This document shows, in pieces, positions 1-6,527 of a stretch of DNA of 19,484 nucleotides; within the stretch, counting starts at the first letter, position 1, and the number at the start of each line of letters is the position of its first letter. A program made the translations under genes and the position numbers. Below the pieces are notes generated by a model. The model made no database searches. It worked only from the letters and a program-made list of their open reading frames with translations, and was not told the origin of the DNA. Origin of the DNA: CAZGVV01 sp964529155 (GTDB taxonomy: Bacteria > Pseudomonadota > Alphaproteobacteria > Rickettsiales > SXRF01); contig CAZGVV010000039.1 of the NCBI GenBank assembly GCA_964529155.1, positions 1-19,484 of the forward strand, read 5' to 3'.

Positions 1-73
1 CGGATCAGAAAACCCCGCCGACCCAAAGGTCACCACCCGCGTGCTGACCATCATGCTCGCGAGTGAGTATTAA
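1..73 (+). CDS. 3' end of an unrecognised gene (partial)
   Basis: The frame starting at base 2 is open from the window edge to a TAA at 71-73 and encodes the last 23 residues of a protein, ending ...RVLTIMLASEY. A strong hairpin begins 20 bp after the stop, which supports a real gene end. GC content is typical of the conserved genes here and unlike the AT-rich stretch that follows. The fragment is too short to assign to a family. Confidence 0.6.
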   Translation, partial: GSENPADPKVTTRVLTIMLASEY

Positions 74-93
74 CCACTAACCTTGAATGAACG

Positions 94-114
94 AAGGGGG
101 CTTCGCGCCCCCTT
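94..114 (+). terminator. Hairpin terminator after the partial gene
   Basis: An 8-bp perfect stem (AAGGGGGC at 94-101 with GCCCCCTT at 107-114) has a 5-nt loop TTCGC. It is followed by only a short T tract. Position 20 bp after the stop codon at 71-73 and the GC-rich stem fit an intrinsic terminator. It also marks the left edge of the AT-rich islet. Confidence 0.7.
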
Positions 115-213
115 TATGCTGCCCGTATCAAAAGCTCGGGCTTGATAGGCATCTGTAAAACAAGTAATCTCATTTCCTGACAGGTTCGCATAGCGTCTAC
201 AACCCCCCGCCAT

Positions 214-225
214 TTGTTCGAACAA
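214..225. promoter_or_regulatory. 12-bp perfect palindrome upstream of the orphan ORF
   Basis: TTGTTCGAACAA is a perfect palindrome ending 17 bp before the ATG at 243. It could be an operator or a chance palindrome. It contains one of four GTTCGAA words in the islet (216, 849, 877, 919). It does not match the alphaproteobacterial SOS box, which needs spaced GTTC repeats. Confidence 0.25.
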
Positions 226-242
226 GTAAGATATTGATTCAT

Positions 243-689
243 ATGAACGTAAACGAGAAGATTGATGATTGCAAATATCTATATCTTCGCGAATTAAGTG
301 AGCCGGAAGATAATTGCCTGCGCATTATTATTGAAGAAGCAAAATCTGATAGGCCAGCAGGAGATATCAAAGTTGGTGATCATGTTATTAGTGGATCGCG
401 AGCAATAGAATCAGATAATTCATGCTGTCTATTTGAAATAGTTTGGCCAACTTATGTTGCATATTCAGTTAGAAATGAATCGTTCGTTTCTAATGATGAA
501 ACAGAAAAGTGGGATGGCCGATTATTCTGCTTATATTCAGAATCTCATTTTTTTAATTATGTCCAAAAAGGAACTTTTGCGGATGAGAAATATCCTGGGC
601 CATTAAAGCACTGGGGAATTAATTGCCTAAACCATATCATAGATATCATTTCCCATGCTGATCCTGAAATAAAAGTATTGCCGCGTTAG
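243..689 (+). CDS. Hypothetical protein, AT-rich orphan ORF (148 aa)
   Basis: I do not recognise the family. The frame could begin at a TTG at 234, but ATG at 243 is preferred: a purine-rich AAGTAAG lies about 12 bp upstream of it and only 3 bp upstream of the TTG. The product is soluble and acidic, with no signal peptide or membrane segment. It is rich in aromatic residues and has a distinctive C-terminal half with PGPLKHWGINCLNHIID near residues 120-136. Composition and codon use (AT-rich third positions such as AAT, ATA, TTA) differ sharply from the conserved genes, suggesting horizontal acquisition. Small single-domain proteins like this are common among immunity or accessory proteins, but that is only a guess. 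Both neighbours in the islet look decayed, while this frame is intact. Confidence 0.6.
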   Translation: MNVNEKIDDCKYLYLRELSEPEDNCLRIIIEEAKSDRPAGDIKVGDHVISGSRAIESDNSCCLFEIVWPTYVAYSVRNESFVSNDETEKWDGRLFCLYSESHFFNYVQKGTFADEKYPGPLKHWGINCLNHIIDIISHADPEIKVLPR

Positions 690-695
690 ATGAAT

Positions 696-836
696 TTAAC
701 GGCGCTTTTTCTTAAACCATTTCGTGATATAGGACTTCAAATCAAAGCATTCCCAAAAATCGACAATAAATGCCCGCTTGATTTTATCCTGTCGAAAATC
801 GTCAACTAACTCCCGACAATTGAAACGAAAGCGGCC
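696..836 (-). pseudogene. 3' remnant of a minus-strand gene, no start codon
   Basis: On the minus strand an open frame runs from an in-frame stop (TGA, plus-strand 837-839) to a TAA at 696-698, 46 codons without an ATG. Its translation looks protein-like: FNCRELVDDFRQDKIKRAF near the start, then DFWECFDLKSYITKWFKKKRR at the end, with a basic tail. I read it as the surviving C-terminus of a truncated gene. The phrase ending in DKIKRA loosely recalls the end of WYL-type domains, but the match is too weak to name. A 39-codon plus-strand ORF overlaps it (690-809) and is less protein-like. Confidence 0.35.
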
Positions 837-1216
837 TCAACCCGCTGAGTTCGAATCTCAGTCAAGGCTTCATTAGGTTCGAAAATGCAAAGTCTGGCTC
901 AGTTAAAATTATAGAGCGGTTCGAACTTATTCAAAGAACGCGGGATGATAATTAACAGTTCCATTGGGTAGGGACTGATGATAGCGAGTATTTAAATTTT
1001 AGAGCAGATAAAAATATACTTCCTAAGCGTTTTTCTACACACAACCCTGATGGCCTTGGCTGGGTAAATTATGTAGATAATGGATTAGAAATCGAAGTTC
1101 CTGATTTGCTCAAGAATGAATATATTGAATTGCGGTTTTCTATCGCTTGGAAAGAAAAAGAACAAAGTGAAAATGATGTATCTACATGGTTCGCTGTGGA
1201 CTTAGCATTACATTAG
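824..1216 (+). pseudogene. Decayed hypothetical gene with an internal stop
   Basis: One plus-strand frame is open from 824, interrupted only by TAA at 953-955, and continues to TAG at 1214-1216. The downstream segment, about 86 codons, is convincingly protein-like: TDDSEYLNF, STHNPDGLGWVNYVDNG, LRFSIAWKEKEQ and STWFAVDLAL. The part just before the stop (ENAKSGSVKIIERFELIQR) also looks coding in the same frame. No ATG with a ribosome binding site is available for either piece. I infer a gene inactivated by a nonsense change and loss of its 5' end. The family is not recognised. Confidence 0.45.
845..861 (+). other. tRNA T-arm-like hairpin
   Basis: CTGAG, then the 7-nt loop TTCGAAT, then CTCAG forms a perfect 5-bp stem with the canonical T-loop sequence. 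The next 7 bases (TCAAGGC) are not matched by a complementary acceptor strand about 70-90 bp upstream, and no D or anticodon arm is visible. It is not a functional tRNA. It could be a tRNA 3'-end scar left by an integrated element, or chance. Confidence 0.25.
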
Positions 1217-1279
1217 CCTCTCCAAATAAAATCAGATATATACATTATTGGATTACATAATATTAAGCAAAAACATGAT

Positions 1280-1909
1280 ATGAAGAAACATTTGATATGG
1301 TGGATTATGGGTGGTGTAGCCGTGATTGGCGCAACCGCATGGGGGCCGATAGTGAGTAATGTTGAGCAGGCAAAGTATGAAGTGGTGGAATCGCAAGGCG
1401 CGATTGAAATACGCGACTATGCGCCAATGATAGTGGCCGAGGCGGAAGTATCCGGTGAGCGCAAGGAAGCGATCAATCAAGGTTTCCGTATTATTGCTGA
1501 TTATATTTTTGGCAATAATGCACCGAAGCAAAAGGTAGCGATGACGGCTCCGGTTATTCAGCAACCCACCGAGAAAATCGCCATGACCGCGCCGGTTACG
1601 CAAGAAGGCGCTGGCAATAGCTGGAAAGTACGTTTCGTGATGCCCTCAAACTATACGATAGATACGTTGCCAAAGCCTAATAATGACGCAGTTAAGTTGC
1701 ACAAAATCACGGGCAAGCGTTTCGCTGTCATCCAGTTTTCTGGCATGGCAGGCGAAGATAGCCTTAAAAAACATACCGACGTATTAAACGCTTTTATCAC
1801 GCAAAAGAAACTGAACGCTCTGTCGCAAGGCACTTATGCATTCTTCAACCCGCCTTGGACACTACCCTTCCTGCGCCGCAATGAAGTGATGGTGGAAATC
1901 GCTAAATAG
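1280..1909 (+). CDS. SOUL family heme-binding protein, membrane-anchored
   Basis: The 209-residue product starts with a basic tip and a hydrophobic helix (about residues 5-21) that would anchor it in the cytoplasmic membrane, or act as a signal peptide. The SOUL domain fills residues 31-207. Family hallmarks are the opening YEVVESQGAIEIRDYAP, the repeated VAMTAPV/IAMTAPV near residues 91-110, a central F-V-M-P-S segment, and a C-terminal YAFFNPPWTLPFLRRNEV. SOUL proteins bind heme or other tetrapyrroles, but the bacterial ones have no firm role. The gene stands alone, about 170 bp ahead of a lipoprotein gene, and is the first normal-composition gene after the islet. The ribosome binding site is weak. 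Confidence 0.85.
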   Translation: MKKHLIWWIMGGVAVIGATAWGPIVSNVEQAKYEVVESQGAIEIRDYAPMIVAEAEVSGERKEAINQGFRIIADYIFGNNAPKQKVAMTAPVIQQPTEKIAMTAPVTQEGAGNSWKVRFVMPSNYTIDTLPKPNNDAVKLHKITGKRFAVIQFSGMAGEDSLKKHTDVLNAFITQKKLNALSQGTYAFFNPPWTLPFLRRNEVMVEIAK

Positions 1910-1936
1910 TCACGCTTTCCACGCGATGGACGATTG

Positions 1937-1966
1937 GTCTACACATATTGTTTTTATGTCGTAGAC
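1937..1966 (+). terminator. Imperfect hairpin after the SOUL gene
   Basis: GTCTACACATA at 1937-1947 pairs with 1955-1966 (TATGTCGTAGAC) as an 11-bp stem with one bulged C and a 7-nt T-rich loop. It sits 28 bp after the stop. There is no 3' T tract, so intrinsic termination would be weak. Confidence 0.3.
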
Positions 1967-2081
1967 TCACATAACATAAGTCGCATAGTTTGCAAATTCG
2001 CACGTTACCACCGCCAATTATTTGTATACTAAAGGATTATTACCTGCTAGCTCTGATTGCTAAACATACAGGAAATAATTT

Positions 2082-2489
2082 ATGAAATTAATTCTTACAA
2101 CTGCGCTTTTGATCGCAATAACGGGCTGCTCCTCTATCATTGAAGGCACTTCGCAGCAGATCACCATCAACACCACACCGGACAATGCGGATTGCACATT
2201 AAAGCGCCAAGAAGAAATTTTAGGCCATGTCAACCCTACTCCCGGCTCCATACTTATCAAAAAAACCAAATATGATATTATGGTAACCTGTAAAAAGCCT
2301 GGCTACCAGAACGCCACATTCCTAAATCATTCGGGGGCAGCGGGCGCAACCGTTGGCAATGTATTGCTTGGCGGTGGAATAGGCTGGGCAATAGATTCTG
2401 CCGCAGGCGCAGACAATAAATACGATACCCCCCTCAACATAACCCTCATTCCAAATGAGAAAAATACTAAAGAAAAAAAGCAAGAATAA
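2082..2489 (+). CDS. Small outer-membrane lipoprotein, PEGA-like
   Basis: The 135-residue product has a classic lipoprotein signal: MKLILTTALLIAITGC, with the lipobox cysteine at residue 16. Serine at +2 predicts outer-membrane sorting. After the anchor, a beta-rich segment (QITINTTPDNADCTLKRQ ... YDIMVTCKKPGYQNAT) resembles PEGA-type surface domains. A glycine-rich stretch (GNVLLGGGIGWAIDSAAGA, about residues 93-111) follows, then a lysine-rich tail. This layout is common in small proteobacterial lipoproteins of unknown function. The start is supported by AGGAAA about 8 bp upstream. TATACT at 2025-2030 is a possible -10 box. No operon partner is evident. Confidence 0.8.
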   Translation: MKLILTTALLIAITGCSSIIEGTSQQITINTTPDNADCTLKRQEEILGHVNPTPGSILIKKTKYDIMVTCKKPGYQNATFLNHSGAAGATVGNVLLGGGIGWAIDSAAGADNKYDTPLNITLIPNEKNTKEKKQE

Positions 2490-2518
2490 CAGCCTAGTGA
2501 CTTCATATGCTATAGAAT

Positions 2519-2540
2519 ATGGGCATCCTCAAACGCCCAT
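2519..2540 (+). terminator. Weak hairpin after the lipoprotein gene
   Basis: ATGGGC at 2519-2524 pairs with GCCCAT at 2535-2540 around a 10-nt loop, 30 bp after the stop. No T tract follows, so this is only a possible terminator. It lies just upstream of the FNR-like box at 2561. Confidence 0.3.
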
Positions 2541-2560
2541 GCCATCATTTCACCCCCCCC

Positions 2561-2602
2561 TTGACCAAAATCAAATTCCCCACCCCCGTCCTCCCCTATA
2601 AA
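2561..2602 (+). promoter_or_regulatory. FNR/FixK-type box plus -10 upstream of the acyl-phosphate operon
   Basis: TTGACCAAAATCAA at 2561-2574 matches the FNR/FixK core TTGA-N6-TCAA perfectly, and TTGAT-N4-ATCAA at 9 of 10 positions. A -10-like TATAAA lies at 2597-2602, so the box centre is 29.5 bp from the hexamer. This places it at about -41.5 from a start near 2609, the class II activator position. The predicted leader is about 86 nt. A second -10-like TATACT at 2655-2660 has no good -35 partner. The regulator encoded at 6529 is the obvious candidate to bind here. Confidence 0.6.
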
Positions 2603-2694
2603 CAAACCACGTGATCTCAGGCGAACGCAGGCGTAGCATGCGGGGGCGGGCTGTTATACTATAGGCCTGCATTTTATTTTCCAAGGACATCACC

Positions 2695-3468
2695 ATGCAC
2701 GGATTAATTAATCTTCATCAGAAAAAAGGCCTCGTTGTCGGCATCGCCAATGAACATAGCGTTGCCTATGGCTGCGCGCGCTTGTTTCGGCAGGCGGGGG
2801 CGGAATTGGCCATCACCTATGCTAATGACCACGCAAAACCGTTTGTCGCCCCGCTAGCCGCACAACTGGGCGCGCCTATTTTTCTGCCGTGCGATGTGCA
2901 GCAGCCGGAGCAGATGGACGCGCTGTTTGCCGCCATCACCCAACACTGGGGCATGCTGGATTTTGTGCTCCACTCCATCGCTTACGCACCGAAAAAAGAT
3001 TTGCAGGGTCGGGTGGTAGATTGCTCACTCGCCGGTTTTCTCACTGCCATGGACATCTCCTGCCACTCCTTCCTTCGCTTGGCGCATCTCGCTGAACCAC
3101 TCATGAAAAACGGCGGCAGCCTGATGACGGTGTCTTACATGGGTAGTCATGAAGTCGTTTCGCATTACAATATCATGGGCCCGGTAAAAGCGGCGCTGGA
3201 ATCGGCGACGCGCTACATGGCTGCGGAACTGGGCGCGCAGGGCATTCGCGTCAACGCCCTCTCCCCCGGCGCCATCCGCACCCGCGCTGCAGGCGGCATC
3301 GAAGACTTTGACGCCATCCTCACCGACACCCGCACCAAAGCTCCCATGCGCCGCGTGATCGATTTAGACGACATTGGCTACATGGCCGCCTTCCTTGCCA
3401 GCGACGCAGCAAAAAACATCACCGGCGGCATTCACGCCATCGACGCCGGTTACGAAATCATGGACTAA
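2695..3468 (+). CDS. fabI: Enoyl-[acyl-carrier-protein] reductase, FabI type
   Basis: A 257-residue classical FabI that reduces trans-2-enoyl thioesters with NAD(P)H. The N-terminal nucleotide-binding stretch is GLVVGIANEHSVAYGCA. The catalytic set Y148, Y158 and K165 keeps the Y-x9-Y-x6-K spacing of E. coli FabI (Y146, Y156, K163). The C-terminal block VNALSPGAIRTRAAGGIEDF is also family-typical. AAGGA sits 7 bp before the ATG. It is the first gene of an operon, 22 bp from a hydratase/phosphotransacylase fusion, with an acyl kinase after that. This setting suggests a specialised FabI paralogue working on short enoyl thioesters rather than, or besides, bulk fatty-acid synthesis. That reading is inferred from context. 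Confidence 0.88.
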   Translation: MHGLINLHQKKGLVVGIANEHSVAYGCARLFRQAGAELAITYANDHAKPFVAPLAAQLGAPIFLPCDVQQPEQMDALFAAITQHWGMLDFVLHSIAYAPKKDLQGRVVDCSLAGFLTAMDISCHSFLRLAHLAEPLMKNGGSLMTVSYMGSHEVVSHYNIMGPVKAALESATRYMAAELGAQGIRVNALSPGAIRTRAAGGIEDFDAILTDTRTKAPMRRVIDLDDIGYMAAFLASDAAKNITGGIHAIDAGYEIMD

Positions 3469-3490
3469 ACTATAGAAAGCATAAGCCCCA

Positions 3491-4891
3491 ATGAATAACG
3501 CACAACCCTGCATTACCAACAAAACATACGAGGAAATCAAGGTCGGCGACTCCGCCACCCTCACCCGCACCCTTACCAAGCAAGACATTCAGCTATTCGC
3601 CATCGTCACCGGCGACATGAACCCGGCGCATTTGGATGAAGCCTACGCAAAAACTGACATGTTCCGCCAAATCATTGGGCACGGCATGTGGACGGGCTCT
3701 ATGTTCTCGGTATTGCTTGGCATGCACCTCCCCGGCCCCGGCACGGTCTATCTCAACCAAACCCTCAACTTTCTTCGACCTGTGCATTTAAATGACATCA
3801 TCACCGCATCGGTCAAAGTGTTGAAAAAAGACGACACCACACGCCATGTCACTTTCCAAACCCTCTGCGTAAATGAGCGGGGCGAGCATGTGCTCGAAGG
3901 CGAAGCCATCGTGCTGGCTCCCAATGAAAAAATCTGCTGGAATGCGGTTCCGTTACCGGAAGTGCAAATGAAAACCACCGCCCATAATTATGAGCAATGG
4001 CTGCTCAATAAAATATCCGGCATGAAACCGCTGAAAGTCGCCGTGGTGCACCCGGTTGATATTTTCTCCCTGGCCGGTGCAGTGGAAGCCGCCAAAGCAG
4101 GCATCATCGAACCCATCTTGGTTGGCCCAGAACATAAAATCCGTAAAGTCGCGGAAGACGCGCATATTGACCTGGATTCCTATCCCATCTTCTCCACCCA
4201 ACACAGCCACGCCGCCGCCGCTGCCGCCGTTGACATGGCCAGGCAAGGCACGGTTGAAGCACTGATGAAAGGCAAGCTCTCCACCGAAGAACTTATGGAA
4301 GCCGTGCTCAACAAAGAACAGGGCTTACGCACCGGCAGACGCATGAGCCACGTCTTCGTGCTCGATGTCCCAAGTTACCCCAAACCCCTTTTCCTCACCG
4401 ACTCCGCCATCAATATCAAGCCCACTTTAATGGAGAAAAAGGACATCATCCAAAACGCCATTGACCTCTTCCAAGCTCTCAAACTCGGCATACCAAAAGT
4501 CGCCATCCTCTCCGCCGTTGAAACCGTCAATGAAAAACTCCCCTCCACGCTGGATGCCACCGCCTTGTGCAAAATGTCCGAACGTGGGCAAATCACCGGC
4601 GGCATGTTAGACGGCCCGCTTGCGTTTGATAATGCCGTCTCGCGCGAAGCTTCCGCCATTAAAGGCATTCATTCCGCCGTGGCAGGCGACGCTGACATTC
4701 TGGTCGTTCCAGACATTGAATCCGGCAACATGCTGTACAAGGAATTGCGTTATTTTTCCGGAGTTCAGGGCGCTGGCATTGTGCTTGGCGCGAAAGTACC
4801 CATCATCCTCACCAGCCGTGCCAGCGACGCCAGCAACCGCGTTATTTCCTGCGCGCTCAGTCTGCTTTACGCCCGAACGAGGGATCAATGA
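3491..4891 (+). CDS. Bifunctional MaoC enoyl-CoA hydratase / phosphate acyltransferase
   Basis: A 466-residue natural fusion. Residues 10-140 are a MaoC/PhaJ hot-dog domain with the R-hydratase signature GDMNPAHLDEAYA (catalytic pair D42 and H47) and the following IIGHGM. Residues 170-466 are a phosphate acetyl/butyryltransferase domain, ending with DGPLAFDNAVS, VPDIESGNMLYKEL and GAKVPIILTSRASD. The same architecture is annotated in other proteobacteria as bifunctional enoyl-CoA hydratase/phosphate acetyltransferase. Expected reactions are reversible hydration of 2-enoyl-CoA to (R)-3-hydroxyacyl-CoA, and conversion of acyl-CoA plus phosphate to acyl-phosphate. The stop overlaps the ackA start (ATGA), so translation is probably coupled. 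Butyryl versus acetyl specificity cannot be read from sequence. Confidence 0.88.
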   Translation: MNNAQPCITNKTYEEIKVGDSATLTRTLTKQDIQLFAIVTGDMNPAHLDEAYAKTDMFRQIIGHGMWTGSMFSVLLGMHLPGPGTVYLNQTLNFLRPVHLNDIITASVKVLKKDDTTRHVTFQTLCVNERGEHVLEGEAIVLAPNEKICWNAVPLPEVQMKTTAHNYEQWLLNKISGMKPLKVAVVHPVDIFSLAGAVEAAKAGIIEPILVGPEHKIRKVAEDAHIDLDSYPIFSTQHSHAAAAAAVDMARQGTVEALMKGKLSTEELMEAVLNKEQGLRTGRRMSHVFVLDVPSYPKPLFLTDSAINIKPTLMEKKDIIQNAIDLFQALKLGIPKVAILSAVETVNEKLPSTLDATALCKMSERGQITGGMLDGPLAFDNAVSREASAIKGIHSAVAGDADILVVPDIESGNMLYKELRYFSGVQGAGIVLGAKVPIILTSRASDASNRVISCALSLLYARTRDQ

Positions 4892-5898
4892 GCATCATTC
4901 TTACTTGCAACGCCGGCTCCACCAATACCAAACTTGCTGCTTATGATACCAAGACATTGGAGCGCAAAGCCCATACCATTACTCACAATAATGCTGAAAC
5001 CACGGAATGGATATGTTCCATCGGCGCGTTAGGTTTGCAAGCCGTTGGCCACCGCGTTGTGCATGGCGGACGTGATTTTATTGAACCTACCCGCATTGAT
5101 TCCAGTACCTTAGCCAAATTAAAAACATACACGACTCTCGCCCCACTTCACCAGCCAGCCGCAATTCGCTTGATCGAGGAATTACTGTGCTATTACCCTA
5201 CTATTCCGCAAATCGCCTGCTTTGACACCGCCTTCCACCACACCATGCCCGACCTTGAGCGCAGATTGCCGCTGCCCGTCTGGTATCACAACGAAGGCAT
5301 CCAGCGTTACGGCTTTCACGGCTTATCTTATCAACATATCGCTGAGGTTTTGCCCCAATACGCAGGCTCCACCGCACAAGGCCGCATTATCGTAGCACAT
5401 CTTGGCGGCGGCTCCAGCGCCTGCGCTATGCAAAACCGGCAAAGCGTGGGCAGCACCATGGGTTTTTCTACTATGGATGGCATGATGATGGGTACGCGCT
5501 GTGGCGCACTGGATCCCGGCGTAGTTCTGCATCTGCTTACAGAAATGGATATGAAACCTGAAGAAGTGCATCGCCTGCTATACTTGCAATCCGGCCTGCA
5601 AGGCGTGTCCGCTATAAGCTCTAACATGCAGCATTTATTGGAAAGCGACGCTCCGCAAGCGCATGAAGCCGTCACACTCTACTGCTACTGCGCCGCCAAA
5701 CAAATCGCAGGATTACTGCCCGTACTTGGTGGGCTGGATGCATTAGTATTTACCGGCGGCATCGGCGAGAATGCCGCACCCGTAAGGGATAAAATCATCA
5801 CTGCATTACGCTGGATCAACGACTTCCCGGTTTATGTTATTCCGACCGATGAAGAAAATATTATCGCCAAATCATGCATACCCTTTACGCCTATATAA
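4888..5898 (+). CDS. ackA: Acetate/butyrate kinase, compact form
   Basis: Converts acyl-phosphate plus ADP to carboxylate plus ATP. Signature elements are present: the N-terminal phosphate loop CNAGSTNTKL, GHRVVHGG, D113 in FDTAFH, H144 in YGFHGLS, LGGGSSACA, R204 in GTRCG, FTGGIGENA, and a C-terminal glutamate pair near 322 (TDEE). At 336 residues it is clearly shorter than the usual about 400. H144 and R204 are about 36 positions earlier than in well-studied acetate kinases (H180, R241), so much of the missing length is in the N-terminal domain. No catalytic residue appears lost. It overlaps the upstream phosphotransacylase gene by 4 bp, making a complete acyl-CoA to ATP module. Acetate, propionate or butyrate are all possible substrates. 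Confidence 0.85.
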   Translation: MSIILTCNAGSTNTKLAAYDTKTLERKAHTITHNNAETTEWICSIGALGLQAVGHRVVHGGRDFIEPTRIDSSTLAKLKTYTTLAPLHQPAAIRLIEELLCYYPTIPQIACFDTAFHHTMPDLERRLPLPVWYHNEGIQRYGFHGLSYQHIAEVLPQYAGSTAQGRIIVAHLGGGSSACAMQNRQSVGSTMGFSTMDGMMMGTRCGALDPGVVLHLLTEMDMKPEEVHRLLYLQSGLQGVSAISSNMQHLLESDAPQAHEAVTLYCYCAAKQIAGLLPVLGGLDALVFTGGIGENAAPVRDKIITALRWINDFPVYVIPTDEENIIAKSCIPFTPI

Positions 5899-5929
5899 AT
5901 AGAAAAATAAGCACAATACTAACGCGTAT

Positions 5930-5971
5930 TTGATTATTATCAAATCAACTGAGAATGACACCCGGTATTGT
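5930..5971 (+). promoter_or_regulatory. Perfect FNR-type box plus -10 upstream of the membrane protein
   Basis: TTGATTATTATCAA at 5930-5943 is an exact TTGAT-N4-ATCAA FNR consensus, extended to an 8-bp half on each side by flanking bases (TTTGAT...ATCAAA). A -10-like TATTGT lies at 5966-5971, again with 29.5 bp from box centre to hexamer. This predicts a start near 5978 and a -41.5 activator site. The spacing is identical to the box at 2561. It serves the gene at 6008 and possibly reads into the regulator gene. Confidence 0.65.
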
Positions 5972-6007
5972 AGATGAGTTATCTTACTCAGATGCATGAG
6001 GAAGTCT

Positions 6008-6418
6008 ATGGAACAAGCCATACCATTTATCGCAGGCGTAAGTTTCCTAGTCCTTGGCTTGTCCTATTTTTTTAATTCCGGCGATTGGCTCGCATGGATT
6101 TCGCACTTACAGAAACAAGAGCGGCGCGGGTCACTTAGCATTGGGATGATTAATCTTCTGATCGGCACGTCCATACTCGGGTTCCATTGGCAATGGCACG
6201 GCTTGGCTCTTGTATTAACCATCACAGGGGTCATGGCCACTCTGGCAGGCACGCTCTATATGCTCATCCCAAGCTTACTGCCTGGTGTTTTAAAAAGCCT
6301 GGAGCAGCATTGCCTTTTCTTGCTCTTCGTCGCAAGCTTAGTCCTTATTATTATTGCCGCTTCCGCATTATATGAATGGTGGCAACTCATGCACTATTCG
6401 CCGGTATTTACCGTTTAG
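6008..6418 (+). CDS. Small four-helix membrane protein, unknown function
   Basis: I do not recognise the family. The 136-residue product has about four transmembrane helices (near residues 4-22, 41-58, 63-87 and 100-121), with a short charged loop QKQERRG after the first. There is no signal peptide, cysteine cluster or obvious metal site. ATG at 6008 is chosen over 5996 because GAGGAAG sits just before it. A consensus FNR-type box 64 bp upstream and the FNR-family regulator gene 110 bp downstream place it in a probable oxygen- or redox-responsive group. A role linked to respiration or fermentation is only an inference from position. Confidence 0.7.
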   Translation: MEQAIPFIAGVSFLVLGLSYFFNSGDWLAWISHLQKQERRGSLSIGMINLLIGTSILGFHWQWHGLALVLTITGVMATLAGTLYMLIPSLLPGVLKSLEQHCLFLLFVASLVLIIIAASALYEWWQLMHYSPVFTV

Positions 6419-6463
6419 TGCCCCCTCATATGCAACGCCTCCGTTGAAAATCCATGAATATTA

Positions 6464-6485
6464 ATTCATTGATTATTCAATGAAT
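6464..6485. promoter_or_regulatory. 22-bp perfect inverted repeat with an FNR-like half-site
   Basis: ATTCATTGA at 6464-6472 and its exact complement at 6477-6485 flank TTAT. Within it, TTGATTATT at 6470-6478 is identical to the left part of the consensus box at 5930, but the right half-site lacks the AT of ATCAA. The TTGAT begins exactly 36 bp before a -10-like TATACG at 6506, the same offset as in the other two boxes. This suggests an autoregulatory promoter. Confidence 0.5.
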
Positions 6486-6493
6486 ACGGTTAT

Positions 6494-6527
6494 ATTCGCC
6501 TCAATTATACGTATCATTGAGGCGAAT
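6494..6527. promoter_or_regulatory. 34-bp near-perfect palindrome abutting the regulator start codon
   Basis: ATTCGCCTCAAT at 6494-6505 is exactly complementary to 6516-6527. The centre ATACGTAT (6507-6514) is itself palindromic, so 16 of 17 pairs match. It ends 1 bp before the ATG at 6529 and includes the likely Shine-Dalgarno GAGG. If transcription begins near 6518, the left arm is not transcribed and the element would act as a DNA operator over the -10 and start site. With an upstream start it would fold in RNA and sequester the ribosome site. Confidence 0.55.

Noticed and set aside
214..225. Possible LexA/SOS box in the palindrome TTGTTCGAACAA
   Set aside because: Alphaproteobacterial LexA sites are GTTC-N7-GTTC, which this does not fit. 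It is kept only as an unassigned palindrome.
690..809. 39-codon plus-strand ORF beginning right after the orphan gene's stop
   Set aside because: It is short, without homology clues, and overlaps a more protein-like minus-strand remnant at 696-836.
823..900. A complete tRNA gene around the T-arm-like hairpin
   Set aside because: No matching acceptor strand, D arm or anticodon arm could be found upstream.
1253..1603. 116-residue minus-strand frame over the SOUL gene start
   Set aside because: It overlaps the conserved SOUL domain, has improbable His/Arg/Asn-rich composition and no start signals.
2627..2670. GCAGGC/GCCTGC pairing followed by a T-rich stretch in the fabI leader, resembling an attenuator
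   Set aside because: The stem is only 6 bp around a 32-nt loop and the T-rich part is interrupted; not convincing.
6434..6447. CAACG/CGTTG hairpin after the small membrane protein gene
   Set aside because: The 5-bp stem has no T tract, so it is too weak to call a terminator.
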